A stretch of DNA of 64,000 nt from Kosakonia sp. BYX6 (GCF_038449125.1 NZ_CP151800.1:3382406-3446405); one strand, 5' to 3'; counted from the first letter of the stretch, positions 19,543-33,170 are shown. Notes: generated by a model from the sequence alone, not told the origin. Numbers and translations: made by a program.

Positions 19543-19683
19543 TGCACCAAAAAGAGACGATCATTGTGGTGCAAATAATCCTTTTGATCACCCAACCCTT
19601 GATTTCACCTGCCCTGCCGCCCGGCTGAATAAAATGGCACATAAATAGCATGGTTATCTTTGAAAACTTAACCATCTGGTCAG
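19543..19683 (+). promoter_or_regulatory. Sigma-54-type promoter with RutR-like operator and NtrC-like half-sites (preTA operon)
   Basis: TGGCAC (19635-19640), five bases and TAGCAT (19646-19651) give the sigma-54 spacing of GG and GC. TTAACCATCTGGTCAG (19668-19683) matches the RutR consensus in all but two positions. Upstream, TGCACCA (19543-19549) and TGGTGCA (19567-19573) form an inverted pair of NtrC-type half-sites, about 70-90 bases before the promoter. Nitrogen limitation through NtrC plus release of a RutR-like repressor is the inferred control. Confidence 0.75.
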
Positions 19684-19700
19684 GAAATCAGGAGCCATGC

Positions 19701-21066
19701 ATGACTACATTCGATACGCCGGGGATTTGCGCGGGCAGGCGAACAGCGGCGGAATACGCCGACGCGTTTGCCGAAAGCCACCCCGCGCTCTCTGCTGCTC
19801 AGGCGGTGATTGAAGCCGAACGCTGTTACTACTGCTTTGACGCCCCCTGCACCCGCGCTTGCCCGGCGGAAATTGATGTGCCGAGCTTTATTCAACGCAT
19901 TGCCCAAGGCAACGATCGCGGCGCGGCGGAAGTGATCCTGCGCGCCAATATTCTCGGCGGCACCTGCGCCCGCGTCTGCCCGACAGAAACCTTGTGCGAA
20001 CAAGACTGCGTGCGTAACGCCCAGGATGGTCGCCCGCTCAATATCGCCCTGCTCCAGCGCCACGCGACGGACAGTTTCTTCGCGCAACCGGGCAAACCGC
20101 TGTTTACCCGCTCTGCCCGCACCGGTAAACGGGTGGCGATTGTCGGCGCCGGGCCGGCGGGTTTAACCGTCGCGCACCACCTGGCGCAGGCCGGGCATGA
20201 CATCGATCTGTTTGATGCCCATGAATTCGCTGGCGGGCTGAACGAATACGGCCTCGCCCGTTACAAAGTGATGGATTTTGCCGCGCAGGAAGTGGCCTGG
20301 CTGCTGTCGATTGGCGGCATCACATTGCACAGCAACATGGCGCTCGGGCAGCACCTCTCATTAGCGCAACTGCGCGAAAACTATGACGCCGTGTTCCTCG
20401 GCTTAGGGCTTGCAGGCGTTAACGCGCTCAACAGCGCCATGCCCGAACCGCAGGGTGTGCGCGAAGCGGTGGACTTTATTGCCGAACTGCGCCAGAGCCG
20501 TGACCTCAGCCAGTTGCCGATCGGCCGCGATGTGGTGGTGATCGGCGGAGGCATGACCGCCGTGGACGCCGCCGTACAGGCGAAAAAACTTGGCGCACGC
20601 AGCGTGACGCTGGTGTATCGCCGTGGCGAAGCGCAGATGAAAGCGTCCATTAAAGAGCAAATGTGGGCCAAACAGTGTGGTGTGACGCTGCGCCATTGGG
20701 CCGCGCCGCTGCGCTTTGAGCAACAAGACAACAGGCTGACCGGCGTGACGTTTACCGTCACCAACCCGAACACCGACGAGAGCGGTGAAATCTTTACGCT
20801 GGCAGCGGATATGGTGCTGAAAGCGATTGGTCAGCGCTTTGATGCAGAGCCTACACCGGGCATACAGCTTGAAGACGGGCGAATCGCCACCGATTGTGAT
20901 GGTCGCACCTCACTGCCCGGCGTCTGGGCCGGGGGCGATTGCTGCGCAGGCGGGCTGGATCTGACGGTTGATGCGGTGAAACAGGGCAAAGCCGCAGCCC
21001 GTTCTATGGCGCTCTCGCTGGCAATTTCCCAGGCCGCCAATGCCACCCTTTTTCAGGAGTCTTCCC

Positions 21067-21074
<8 letters not shown>
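19701..21074 (+). CDS. preT: NAD(P)-dependent dihydropyrimidine dehydrogenase subunit PreT (PydX)
   Basis: A 457-residue flavoprotein subunit related to the small subunit of glutamate synthase. The N-terminal iron-sulfur cysteines begin at C42, C45, C50 and C54 (CYYCFDAPCTRAC), followed by CARVCPTETLCEQDC. An FAD-binding VAIVGAGPAGLTVAHHL and an NAD(P) motif VVVIGGGMTAVDAAVQA follow. It passes electrons to PreA, which reduces uracil and thymine to dihydro forms. The ATG at 19701 is chosen because AGGAG lies seven bases upstream and the operator lies before it; a longer frame would start ahead of the mRNA. It overlaps preA. Confidence 0.93.
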
Positions 21075-23839
<2,765 letters not shown>

Positions 23840-23863
23840 TCTTATTCCGTGAGGAGGAATAGC

Positions 23864-25153
23864 ATGAGCAGCGAAGTGATTTCCGCAACACAACGGGGTG
23901 TCGATATCGGTGATTTGCGTATTAACGGTGAGCGGCTATGGCAGTCGCTGATGGATCTGGCGCAAATCGGCGCGACGCCAAAGGGCGGCTGTTGTCGCCT
24001 GACGCTAACCGATCTTGACCGCCAGGGCCGCGATTTGGTGGTGAGCTGGGGCAAAGAAGCCGGGTTAACGGTGGACGTGGATCAAATCGGCAATGTTTTT
24101 ATGCGCCGCGCCGGGCGCAATAACGCGCTGCCGCCGATTGTCGCGGGCAGCCATATCGACACGCAGCCAACTGGCGGGAAATTCGACGGCAATTTTGGCG
24201 TGCTCTCGGCGCTGGAAGTGATCCGCACGCTAAACGATAACGGCGTGGAAACGGACGCGCCGGTCGAAATGGTGTTCTGGACCAATGAAGAGGGGTCGCG
24301 CTTTGTGCCAGTGATGATGGGTTCAGGCGTGTTCGCCGGGATTTTCCCGCTGGAAGTGGCGTATGCGGCGACCGATACCGCAGGCAAAACCGTGGCGCAG
24401 GAACTGCATAAGATTGGTTACGCAGGCGAGAACATTCCCGGCCAGCACCCGATTGGCGCCTATTTCGAAGCGCATATCGAACAGGGGCCGATTCTCGAAG
24501 AGCGCAATGTCGATATCGGCGTGGTGCAGGCGGTGCTCGGCATTCGCTGGTATGACTGCACGGTGACCGGCATGGAGTCGCACGCTGGCCCAACGCCAAT
24601 GGCGATGCGCCAGGATGCATTACAAGTTGCGACGCGCATTATGCAGCAGGTGATCACGATTGCCGATCAGTTCGCTCCGCATGGGCGCGGCACGGTCGGC
24701 ATGGTGCAGGTGCACCCGAACAGCCGCAATGTGGTACCGGGCAGCGTGACGTTCTCTATCGATTTTCGCAATATGACCGATGCTGAAGTGGACGAGATGG
24801 ATGCCGCGCTAAAGGCGTTTATCGCGCAGACCGCGCAAGAAACCGGCCTCGGTATTGCGCTCAAACAAGTGTCGCACTACCCCGCCGCACCGTTTCATGC
24901 CGAGTGTAAAGCGGCGGTACGCCGTGCCGCGCAACATTTGGGTTATTCGGAAATGGATATTGTCTCCGGCGCCGGGCATGACGCGGTGTATATGAGCATG
25001 CTCGCGCCGACCGGCATGATCTTCATTCCCTGCAAAGACGGCATCAGCCATAACGAGGTTGAATATTCTTCACCGGAACAAGTTACAGCAGGGGCAAATG
25101 TGCTGTTACACGCGATGCTGGAACACGCCGGTGTTTGCGCCCGCCACGCCTGA
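23864..25153 (+). CDS. N-carbamoyl-beta-alanine amidohydrolase (M20-type beta-ureidopropionase, PydC)
   Basis: A 429-residue enzyme of the hydantoinase/carbamoylase M20 family. Metal ligands are seen in AGSHIDTQPTGGKFDGNFG, FWTNEEGSRF and AHIEQGPILE, with a later His in GAGHDAVYM and another in the C-terminus (GISHNEVEY). It releases ammonia and CO2 from N-carbamoyl-beta-alanine to give beta-alanine. The start ATG follows GAGGAGG. It completes the reductive pathway and ends the operon at a clear terminator. Allantoate amidohydrolase is a close relative, but the neighbours favour pyrimidine use. Confidence 0.92.
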   Translation: MSSEVISATQRGVDIGDLRINGERLWQSLMDLAQIGATPKGGCCRLTLTDLDRQGRDLVVSWGKEAGLTVDVDQIGNVFMRRAGRNNALPPIVAGSHIDTQPTGGKFDGNFGVLSALEVIRTLNDNGVETDAPVEMVFWTNEEGSRFVPVMMGSGVFAGIFPLEVAYAATDTAGKTVAQELHKIGYAGENIPGQHPIGAYFEAHIEQGPILEERNVDIGVVQAVLGIRWYDCTVTGMESHAGPTPMAMRQDALQVATRIMQQVITIADQFAPHGRGTVGMVQVHPNSRNVVPGSVTFSIDFRNMTDAEVDEMDAALKAFIAQTAQETGLGIALKQVSHYPAAPFHAECKAAVRRAAQHLGYSEMDIVSGAGHDAVYMSMLAPTGMIFIPCKDGISHNEVEYSSPEQVTAGANVLLHAMLEHAGVCARHA

Positions 25154-25167
25154 TTTTTTGCCCGTCA

Positions 25168-25199
25168 TAACCCGGTTAGACGTAATCGGGTTATTTTTT
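25168..25199 (+). terminator. Terminator of the preTA operon
   Basis: A TAACCCG / CGGGTTA stem with a 12-base loop is followed by TTTTTT. Confidence 0.88.
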
Positions 25200-25433
25200 G
25201 CCTCAGTTGCCTGAAAATAGCGCAATGCGCCATTATTCCGCCATTCGGAATTTGACTTAAATTCTTCAGAAGTTTACAAAAGATACTGCCTTCCCTAAGT
25301 CCGACTTGCGTCTTTCCCGTTTTCGTCCAGGCTTCCATTTTATCCCGCTGGAAGAGTGGCTGGGATTACCCGGTTCAGGTCAGCGCGCCACCGGCTTTTT
25401 TAGATTTGCAGGCATCTGTAAGTGGAGTATCGA

Positions 25434-26669
25434 ATGTTCTCTTTTGTCGCCCGCCAGGCGATTTTTGATGCAAATATGAACACAGTCGGTTACGAGTTGT
25501 TGTTCAGAGACAGTATGACGAACCGTTTTCCCGACGTTACGCCGGAATACGCCACCGCACAGATCATTGTGGAACAATTTCTTGGCGCGCCGCTCGGTCG
25601 ACTGAAAGAGTACAGCGCGATTTTCGTTAACTTCCCCTATGAATTACTGGTGCAGGGCATGGCGGAGACGTTGCCGAAAGATCGCGTGATTGTGGAAATT
25701 CTCGAAACGGCTGAACCCACTCCCCTGCTGCTGAAAACCGTTAAAAAGCTCTCTGCGCACGGTTTTCGTATCGCGCTGGATGACTTCGCGCTGGGCGATA
25801 CCTGGAACGCATTCCTGCCCTATATCAACATCATCAAATTCGACGTGCGCAACAACTCGCCGCAAGAGATTAGCGGCTATATCAATGACAAAGCGCATCT
25901 GCTGAAAGACACGGTGTTTTTGGCTGAAAAAGTGGAAACGCAGGAAGAGTACGAATGCTACAAAAATATGGGCTGCACGCTGTTTCAGGGGCATTTGTTC
26001 AGTAAACCGGTGATCCACGCGGGGAATAAGCTGATCCAGAACCAGGAGATCACCTTAAAGCTGATGAAAGAGGTGAATGCCGATTCACCGGACTTTGGCA
26101 AGATTGAAGCCCTGTTAAAACAAGATCTTGCGCTGTCATTTAAGATCATGCGTTACGCGCAAAACATTGTGTTTAACGCGCGCGGCATCAAGAATTTCCG
26201 CAGCCAATCGCTGAAAGACATTATTTTTTATCTCGGTGCCAACGAGTTGCGCCGCTTCGTGCTGGTCTCCTGCCTGACATCGGTGAACAAAGAGACCACG
26301 GATGAGATTTACCGGCAAAGTTTGATCCGCGCGAAGTTCTGCGAACTGGCGTCGTCGCACTCCATCAGCCGCCACTCGGCGGATGACGCATTTATCGTTG
26401 GGCTGTTTTCGCAACTGGACGGCATTTTTGAAATGCCGATGGCCGATTTGATCGGGCAAATCGATATTTCCGTCAGCGTGATGATGGCGCTAAAAGAGAA
26501 AAAAGGCCCGCTCTACCCCTATTTACGGCTGGTTGAGCTGTATGAAAAGCACCAATGGGAAGAGGTCAGCGCGCTCGGCCACCGCCTTGGCTTTAATCGC
26601 AGCCACGTTGCGGAACTGATCAAAGCCGCCACCAAATGGACTAACGATATTCCCGCGAACGGGGTGTGA
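25434..26669 (+). CDS. EAL-HDOD domain protein (c-di-GMP phosphodiesterase-like, YuxH/CdgJ type)
   Basis: A 411-residue protein. Residues 1-200 form an EAL-like domain with GYELLFRD in place of EAL, VNFPYELL, VIVEILET, IALDDFALGD, IIKFDV, AEKVET and QGHLFSKP. Most acidic residues that bind metal or substrate are kept, so activity is possible, although AEGVE reads AEKVE. The second half is an HDOD domain (LLKQDLALSFKIMRYAQNIVF). Relatives control motility or type IV pili in other bacteria. GGAG precedes ATG 25434. A small hairpin ATTCCG-N5-CGGAAT (25235-25251) lies upstream; no c-di-GMP riboswitch was seen. Confidence 0.86.
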   Translation: MFSFVARQAIFDANMNTVGYELLFRDSMTNRFPDVTPEYATAQIIVEQFLGAPLGRLKEYSAIFVNFPYELLVQGMAETLPKDRVIVEILETAEPTPLLLKTVKKLSAHGFRIALDDFALGDTWNAFLPYINIIKFDVRNNSPQEISGYINDKAHLLKDTVFLAEKVETQEEYECYKNMGCTLFQGHLFSKPVIHAGNKLIQNQEITLKLMKEVNADSPDFGKIEALLKQDLALSFKIMRYAQNIVFNARGIKNFRSQSLKDIIFYLGANELRRFVLVSCLTSVNKETTDEIYRQSLIRAKFCELASSHSISRHSADDAFIVGLFSQLDGIFEMPMADLIGQIDISVSVMMALKEKKGPLYPYLRLVELYEKHQWEEVSALGHRLGFNRSHVAELIKAATKWTNDIPANGV

Positions 26670-26754
26670 TCCCCGCTCTGCTCCTCCCGTCGATTTTAGT
26701 TCCCGCGCCAAAAGGCCGATGTAATCACTATGACGCCCGCCTTTGGACAATACG

Positions 26755-28588
<1,834 letters not shown>

Positions 28589-29716
28589 ATGAAAATTTCT
28601 CAACTGAGTCTTTTAGTCTCTGCTGCGGTGCTGTGCTCGTCGGTACAGGCTGCAGAAATCTATAATAAGGATGGTAATAAGTTAGACTTATATGGTTTGG
28701 TGTCAGCCGAACATTATTTCTCTGATAACAGCGGCTGGGATGGCGACCAAACTTATATGCGTTTAGGTTTCCGTGGTGAGACGCAAATTAACGACCAGGT
28801 CACGGGTTACGGCCAATGGCAGATGCATATCGACGCCAATAAATCAGAAGGCGACACCAATACGCCACGCACCCGTTATGGCTTTGCCGGGTTAAAAGTG
28901 GCGAATTATGGCTCCATTGATTATGGCCGTAATAAAGGTATTTTATATGACTCCCTCGGTTATACCGATATGCAGCCAGAATTCGATGCCATGACCTACG
29001 GCTCCGATCAATTTATGTTTAACCGTGGCAATGGCATGCTGACCTACCGTAATACCGACTTTTTCGGTCTGGTCGACGGTCTGAATTTCTCATTGCAATA
29101 CCAGGGTAAAAACGACGGCAGCGGCGAATCCGGTGCCGGGCGCAATGTGCTGCGCCAGAATGGCGACGGCTATGGTATGTCGCTGGAATATAACATTGGC
29201 GCAGGCGTAAGCGTGGTGGGCGCAATGAGCAGCTCGAAACGCACAACGGAACAAAATACCGATGAGAATATTCTCGGTAATGGCGATCGCGCAGAAGCTT
29301 ATTCCGGCGCACTGAAATATGACGCCAATAATATTTATTTGGCCGCCATGTTTACTCAGGCTTATAACGCGTCGCGTTTTGGTAGTTCTTCCGATACCAC
29401 CACAGCTTATGGTTATGCTAACCAATCGCAGATTTTCGAAGCCTATGCCAGTTATCAATTTGATTTCGGTTTACAGCCATTCGTCGCTTATAACTCGCTC
29501 AAAGGTAAGGATATTGGCAGCAATACTTCAGGCGCGAATTATGGCGATCAGGATATTGAAAAATATGTTGATCTCGGCGCCACTTATTACTTCAACAAAA
29601 ACTTCAATATGTTCGTCGATTATAAAATCAACTTAATTGACGACGATGAATTTACCGATGCAGCCGGTATTAATACCGATGACGTTGTCGCAGTCGGTAT
29701 GGTTTATCAGTTCTGA
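28589..29716 (+). CDS. General porin of the OmpC/OmpF/PhoE family
   Basis: A 375-residue outer-membrane trimeric porin. The signal peptide ends [20 protein letters not shown]. The first strands follow the family pattern ([45 protein letters not shown]). The constriction loop L3 contains [14 protein letters not shown], differing from the usual PEFGGD. The chain ends in GMVYQF with the C-terminal Phe. The gene is richer in A/T than its neighbours, which suggests transfer or silencing. An AraC regulator of the MarA/SoxS type sits across the terminator. I cannot assign it to one named porin. Confidence 0.9.
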   Translation: MKISQLSLLVSAAVLCSSVQAAEIYNKDGNKLDLYGLVSAEHYFSDNSGWDGDQTYMRLGFRGETQINDQVTGYGQWQMHIDANKSEGDTNTPRTRYGFAGLKVANYGSIDYGRNKGILYDSLGYTDMQPEFDAMTYGSDQFMFNRGNGMLTYRNTDFFGLVDGLNFSLQYQGKNDGSGESGAGRNVLRQNGDGYGMSLEYNIGAGVSVVGAMSSSKRTTEQNTDENILGNGDRAEAYSGALKYDANNIYLAAMFTQAYNASRFGSSSDTTTAYGYANQSQIFEAYASYQFDFGLQPFVAYNSLKGKDIGSNTSGANYGDQDIEKYVDLGATYYFNKNFNMFVDYKINLIDDDEFTDAAGINTDDVVAVGMVYQF

Positions 29717-29723
29717 TGACATA

Positions 29724-29749
29724 AAAAAGGCGGCAATTGCCGCCTTTTT
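29724..29749. terminator. Bidirectional terminator between porin and AraC genes
   Basis: AAAAAGGCGGC, AATT and GCCGCCTTTTT form a perfect hairpin with A and T tracts on either side, so it can stop transcription from both converging genes. Confidence 0.95.
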
Positions 29750-29765
29750 GCGCATCCCTGTTGAA

Positions 29766-30110
29766 TTATCGTTCCTGCATATGCTGAATATGTCGTCGCC
29801 AGACACCTGGCGGCATTCGATATTTACGGGTAAATGTCCGGGTAAAGGTCTGCTGCGAGTCATAGCCGTATTTTGTCGAAATGGTCATGACGGTTTGCCC
29901 ACTTTCAAGCAGCTCCTGCGCGGCGCTTTCCAGACGCTTCTCGCGGATATAAATGCCTAGCGGGATCTGTAGCACCTGTTGAAACAAGCGCTGCAAATGC
30001 CATTTCGAGTACCCCGCCCGCATGGCAACCTCTTCTATCTTCAGCGGTCTGTCGATGTTGTCATCAATCCATTGCTGGATTTCAAGGATCACTGCCTGTT
30101 GCATACCCAT
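29766..30110 (-). CDS. Small AraC-family regulator of MarA/SoxS/RamA type
   Basis: A 114-residue protein consisting only of the two helix-turn-helix motifs of the family. The sequence is close to SoxS/MarA/RamA/TetD: IQQWIDDNIDRPLKIEEVA, AGYSKWHLQRLFQQ, YIREKRLESAAQELLES and YGYDSQQTFTRTFTRKY. Start 30110 has AAGGAGG upstream. Members activate porin, efflux and oxidative-stress genes by binding mar boxes, and they need no effector domain. No marR-, soxR- or ramR-like gene is adjacent, so its own control is unknown. It converges on the porin gene. Confidence 0.85.
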   Translation of the reverse strand: MGMQQAVILEIQQWIDDNIDRPLKIEEVAMRAGYSKWHLQRLFQQVLQIPLGIYIREKRLESAAQELLESGQTVMTISTKYGYDSQQTFTRTFTRKYRMPPGVWRRHIQHMQER

Positions 30111-30259
30111 TGTCAGAGCCTCCTTAGAAACAGGAGCGCTCACCTTAGCGTGACGATACTTACTGAAATATGACCGGATGTCGCACTTATTTTCAAAGAT
30201 ATATTATTCGGAATTGTCTAATCGCATGGTGAAATTAATGCCTGGCAATCGCCATCATT

Positions 30260-30337
30260 TCAGCGCGAACTGAGCAACGCCCCGACAATCCCGCCGATAA
30301 ACACCGCCGATCCGTTGATATAAAGTCCAATAATCAC
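30260..30337 (-). pseudogene. N-terminal remnant of a DUF554 (YqgA/YdfK-like) membrane protein
   Basis: Twenty-five codons from GTG read VIIGLYINGSAVFIGGIVGALLSSR, quoted here as two parts: VIIGLYINGSAV and FIGGIVGALLSSR. This is the start of DUF554 proteins such as E. coli YqgA. A stop follows at once and the remaining roughly 200 residues are absent. The GTG overlaps the stop of the ubiX-like frame by four bases (GTGA), showing that this was once a coupled gene in the same operon. Confidence 0.65.
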
Positions 30338-30806
30338 GCGTCTTTACTCCTGCTCATTAAGGTCATGTTTTCCCCCCATCGCGGCAGATCGGCACAATCC
30401 AGATCGAGCAGGCTCAACGCCCGCGCCACGCTATGAGTAATGATTTCTTCCACACTGGCGGGCTTTGCGTACAACGCTGGCACCGGTGGAAAGACAATGC
30501 CGCCAGGGTATGCATCGAACAAGGGGCAATCAGCATGCCGAGGGTACGAAACGATCCGCTGGCAATTGCCGCGCCGACCGCGCAAAACGGATAAACCACA
30601 TCCGCCAGCGCCGCGACGTTGTTTTCGGTCAAGGTGGTTTCATGTTCGCGGTTCAAATGCCCCGCCGGTGAGATAACCAAATGGCTTTCAACGTCCAGCT
30701 GGCGCAGGTAACGCAGCGCCTGCAATCCGTAGGAGAAGCCAGATGCGCCGCCGATCCCCACAATGACGCGCGGTTTTTGTGCGTGTCGCATAACAAACCC
30801 TGACAT
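30334..30806 (-). pseudogene. UbiX-like flavin prenyltransferase (decarboxylase B subunit), internally deleted and frameshifted
   Basis: The first frame from ATG 30806 reads a normal UbiX/Pad1 start (VIVGIGGASGFSYGLQALRYL; GAAIASGSFRTLGMLIAPCSMHTLA). At about 30497-30512 the homology jumps to another frame with the normal C-terminal part (GGIVFPPVPALYAKPASVEE; HSVARALSLLDL). About 50 residues between them, including the conserved RAADVVLKERR-type region, are missing. This is an out-of-frame deletion of roughly 150 bases. The product would not be functional. AAGGAG still precedes the start codon. Confidence 0.85.
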
Positions 30807-30815
30807 GCATGCTCC

Positions 30816-31345
30816 TTATGACTTGTTAAAACCCGGGATAAAACGGTTCACATCCACGTCGAGAAATTCACTGCGCTGGAAGTTGGCTTTCAGGCTGTAC
30901 GGCACCGTGCAGTCGAAGATGGTTTTGCAGGCGATACCGTGGTCGCGAACCGACGGACTAAAGGCCGGATCGGAAGACAGGTCGAACGGGTGGCAGCGCA
31001 CGCCGGGAATAAAGACCGTGCTGACATCGCCCTGGTAGCGGGTGGTCATCGCCCACACCACGTCGTTAAGGTCGAAGACATCGACATCTTCATCCACCAG
31101 CATCACGTGTTTGAGTTCCGAAAACGCCGAGAAAGCCAGCAGTGCCGCCTGACGCTGGCGACCTTCGTCCGCCGCGAAGCGTTTTTTCACCTGCAACACC
31201 GCCAGATATTTCCCGGTGCCCGGTGACGGGCAATGCACATTCTGCACAAAGCCCGGCAGCGCACGTTCAACCATCTGCAAGATGCTGGCTTCGGTCGGAA
31301 TACCGGCCATATTGGTGTGTTCGTCGCTTGGGCCGATGCTGGTGG
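30816..31345 (-). pseudogene. C-terminal remnant of a UbiD-family decarboxylase (gallate/protocatechuate decarboxylase-like)
   Basis: About 175 residues of the UbiD C-terminal half remain: GIPTEASILQMVERALPGF, HCPSPGTGKYLAVLQVKK, RQRQAALLAFSAFSELKHV, MLVDEDVDVFDLNDVVWAM and IACKTIFDCTVPY. This resembles LpdC-type gallate decarboxylases as I remember them. The N-terminal roughly 300 residues with most of the prenyl-FMN site are gone. At about 31339-31350 the sequence passes straight into a LysR fragment on the other strand. It is nine bases upstream of the ubiX-like remnant, as an operon. Confidence 0.82.
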
Positions 31346-31599
31346 CGGCGATGGGGGTGGGCGTCACGCTGGTGCCGGAAACGCAGCGCTCGGTGATGCT
31401 GCCGGACATCAGCTATTGCTACTTAAATGAGGCCAGCGCCACCACCACCTTGACCCTAAGCTGGCAGCGGCGCGTGAAGAGTAAGGCGCTGACGGATTTC
31501 ATTCGCTACGCCCATGAATTAACCGGCACCACCGGCGGCGCAACCCGCGGCGGCGGTACCGTAAGCAAAAATCCCGGTGTGGCAAAAACAAATGAATAA
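31339..31599 (+). pseudogene. C-terminal remnant of a LysR-family regulator
   Basis: Eighty-six codons from LVAAMGVGVTLVPETQRSV to the stop read as the end of a LysR effector domain, with SWQRRVKSKALTDFIRYAHEL near the end. The helix-turn-helix and most of the sensor domain are missing. A divergent lysR next to a ubiD operon is the usual layout, so one deletion probably removed the start of both genes and the shared promoter. Confidence 0.72.
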
Positions 31600-31617
31600 T
31601 GAATGAAAGCGTAGTCC

Positions 31618-31875
31618 TTAATTAGACGGCGCGGTGGCCGTCGTCGTGGTCGTGGTGGTCGTCGAGCTATTACTGCCATCACTTGTACCCCCCATGGATA
31701 ATAACAACAGGCCGGTGGCTGCGGTTATTACTGCCGTTCCGGTTAACACCGAACTACCGACGGCAAATTCAGACGCATTGTCACCTGCGGCTGTTCCTTC
31801 CTCGACCGGAGCTGCGTAACAAAATCCGCAAATAATAAATGGAAAAGCCAAAATAATGCATTTTACACGCGTCAT
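31618..31875 (-). CDS. Small secreted Thr-rich protein, YjbE/GfcA-like
   Basis: An 85-residue protein with a signal peptide (MTRVKCIILAFPFIICGFCYA), a mature start APVEEGTAAGD, a hydrophobic alanine/leucine stretch and the tail GGTSDGSNSSTTTTTTTT followed by ATAPSN. E. coli YjbE and GfcA, both first genes of exopolysaccharide operons, have the same plan and the same GDGSN-T-run ending. GAGGAC precedes ATG 31875. No yjbFGH or gfcBCDE follows; the next DNA is the decayed lysR. Rcs-like boxes lie upstream, which fits the Rcs control known for yjbE. Confidence 0.72.
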   Translation of the reverse strand: MTRVKCIILAFPFIICGFCYAAPVEEGTAAGDNASEFAVGSSVLTGTAVITAATGLLLLSMGGTSDGSNSSTTTTTTTTATAPSN

Positions 31876-31943
31876 TTTTCTGTCCTCATATTTTATTGGA
31901 GCCACCCATACTTTAAATCGCCATCACAGAAATGGATCGCAAA

Positions 31944-32052
31944 TTAGGACATTCCTCGACAATATGGAGACAATTGGGAGATTCCTCAAAAATATTTAAT
32001 TACCTGGGGAAGCGGCGATTTGAACGCACCAGGAAAAATAAGAATATCCTCA
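31944..32052. promoter_or_regulatory. Three Rcs-like boxes between yjbE-like and rcsA-like genes
   Basis: Boxes TTAGGACATTCCTC (31944-31957) and TTGGGAGATTCCTC (31974-31987) are direct repeats 30 bases apart. TAAGAATATCCTCA (32039-32052) is closest to the RcsAB consensus TAAGAATATTCCTA (11 of 14). The first two lie 69 and 99 bases before the yjbE-like start. The third lies before a TATGAT element upstream of the rcsA-like gene. Control by RcsB with an RcsA-like partner is inferred. Confidence 0.6.
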
Positions 32053-32178
32053 GTTAACAATTTTTTTGCAATATGATACAGATCAAAAAAGAAACATAAG
32101 ATTACATTTAACACATCCAGATTTTGTTCAAATCAGGGCTTCACACCCCCCTATCCAGGCGCCCCAGGAGGTTGCAAC

Positions 32179-32745
32179 ATGGAAATAAAAATAGATGTCA
32201 TCTTATGCAAAATCACCTGCTCCTATACTAAAAAAGGTATCTCCCAATTAGTGAGGGAGATCCAAAATGGCAGGGAATCGAAAATAAGCATTAACTTCTC
32301 CGCCCCCTATTCTGGCCGGGGGATTCTGGTGTTCACGAAGGGGCATTTTATTCCTTTCACGTTGGCTGATACGCCCATAATCGTGATACCGGATAAAGTC
32401 GCCGTAAATGTATTACTGGACATCTTGAGGGAGTTTGTTAATGGCAGAATGAGTGAGCATGTGAAAACGATCCGCCTGGGACGCCGCGAGATCTCGATTC
32501 TCAAAGAGATGATTTTTGAAAAAAGCGACGATGAAATTTCGACGTTATTACAGATAAACAAAAAAACGGTTTCTTCGCACAAAGATAATATTAAGAAAAA
32601 AATATCTGCCAATTCTAAAATTGATATTTTTTACGCCTTCAGTATTTTCTCTTTAAAAGGCTGCATGCTGTCAGACAATAATAATGAAGAAACACCTTTT
32701 ACGCCGCGAAGCACACAACCCGATAAAATAGTGGAGTACGGTTAA
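32179..32745 (+). CDS. LuxR-type regulator resembling RcsA
   Basis: A 188-residue protein. The N-terminal domain has no recognisable phosphorylation site. The C-terminal LuxR helix-turn-helix (IRLGRREISILKEMIFEKSD; ISTLLQINKKTVSSHKDNIKKKI) shares KTVSSHK-NIK-KI with the RcsA helix. AGGAGG lies before the ATG. RcsA is an unphosphorylated partner of RcsB, which activates capsule genes and itself. The gene is AT-rich (many AAA and ATT codons) and divergent from a yjbE-like gene. It may be an RcsA paralogue that directs RcsB to this locus; a FimW/BglJ-like role is the alternative. Confidence 0.75.
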   Translation: MEIKIDVILCKITCSYTKKGISQLVREIQNGRESKISINFSAPYSGRGILVFTKGHFIPFTLADTPIIVIPDKVAVNVLLDILREFVNGRMSEHVKTIRLGRREISILKEMIFEKSDDEISTLLQINKKTVSSHKDNIKKKISANSKIDIFYAFSIFSLKGCMLSDNNNEETPFTPRSTQPDKIVEYG

Positions 32746-32855
32746 TTATTTTAAGGCAACAGTAATTCCGGCCCTCCAGTCAGAGCGACAGTAATTAACT
32801 AAAAAACAGTTTCATTTTTACCTTGCGGATAAAAATGAAGTCTTACTGAATAAAG

Positions 32856-32984
32856 TTAGCTTCTTCTGCTGTATTTACGCGTATGTCCGACTTTTCGTGA
32901 GCGTAATACCCGTAAGTGCTTATAAAACGAGTAGGCGATCACAACCAGCAGAATGACAACCAGGGCCAAATGTATGATGATCAT
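32856..32984 (-). CDS. 42-residue single-pass membrane protein (unrecognised)
   Basis: From ATG 32984 the frame reads a hydrophobic helix (MIIIHLALVVILLVVIAYSF) and then a basic tail with HLRVLRSRK and KYSRRS. This is the pattern of small inner-membrane proteins with the positive end in the cytoplasm. The ribosome binding site is weak (GTGAG). I do not recognise a named homologue. It lies in the 425-base gap between the rcsA-like and yoaK-like genes, which otherwise shows no gene. Confidence 0.5.
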   Translation of the reverse strand: MIIIHLALVVILLVVIAYSFYKHLRVLRSRKVGHTRKYSRRS

Positions 32985-33170
32985 TTTCGTAAACTCACTG
33001 CGTGCGGGCTTTTATTAACTAACGAATCGGCATGGCGGTCAATAGCTGTTTTCAAAATAAGACTCGCCTCAACTTTTATGAACCAGCTACTCGGCTTCTG
33101 TGCTAACGTTGTGCCGCCGCAGGTAATGCGGCGGTGTTTCGTCGCTCACTGGCAAAGTTAATGAGGGTCT

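Noticed and set aside
25200-25433. c-di-GMP riboswitch before the EAL-HDOD gene
   Set aside because: The conserved GEMM core could not be recognised; only a short hairpin is seen.
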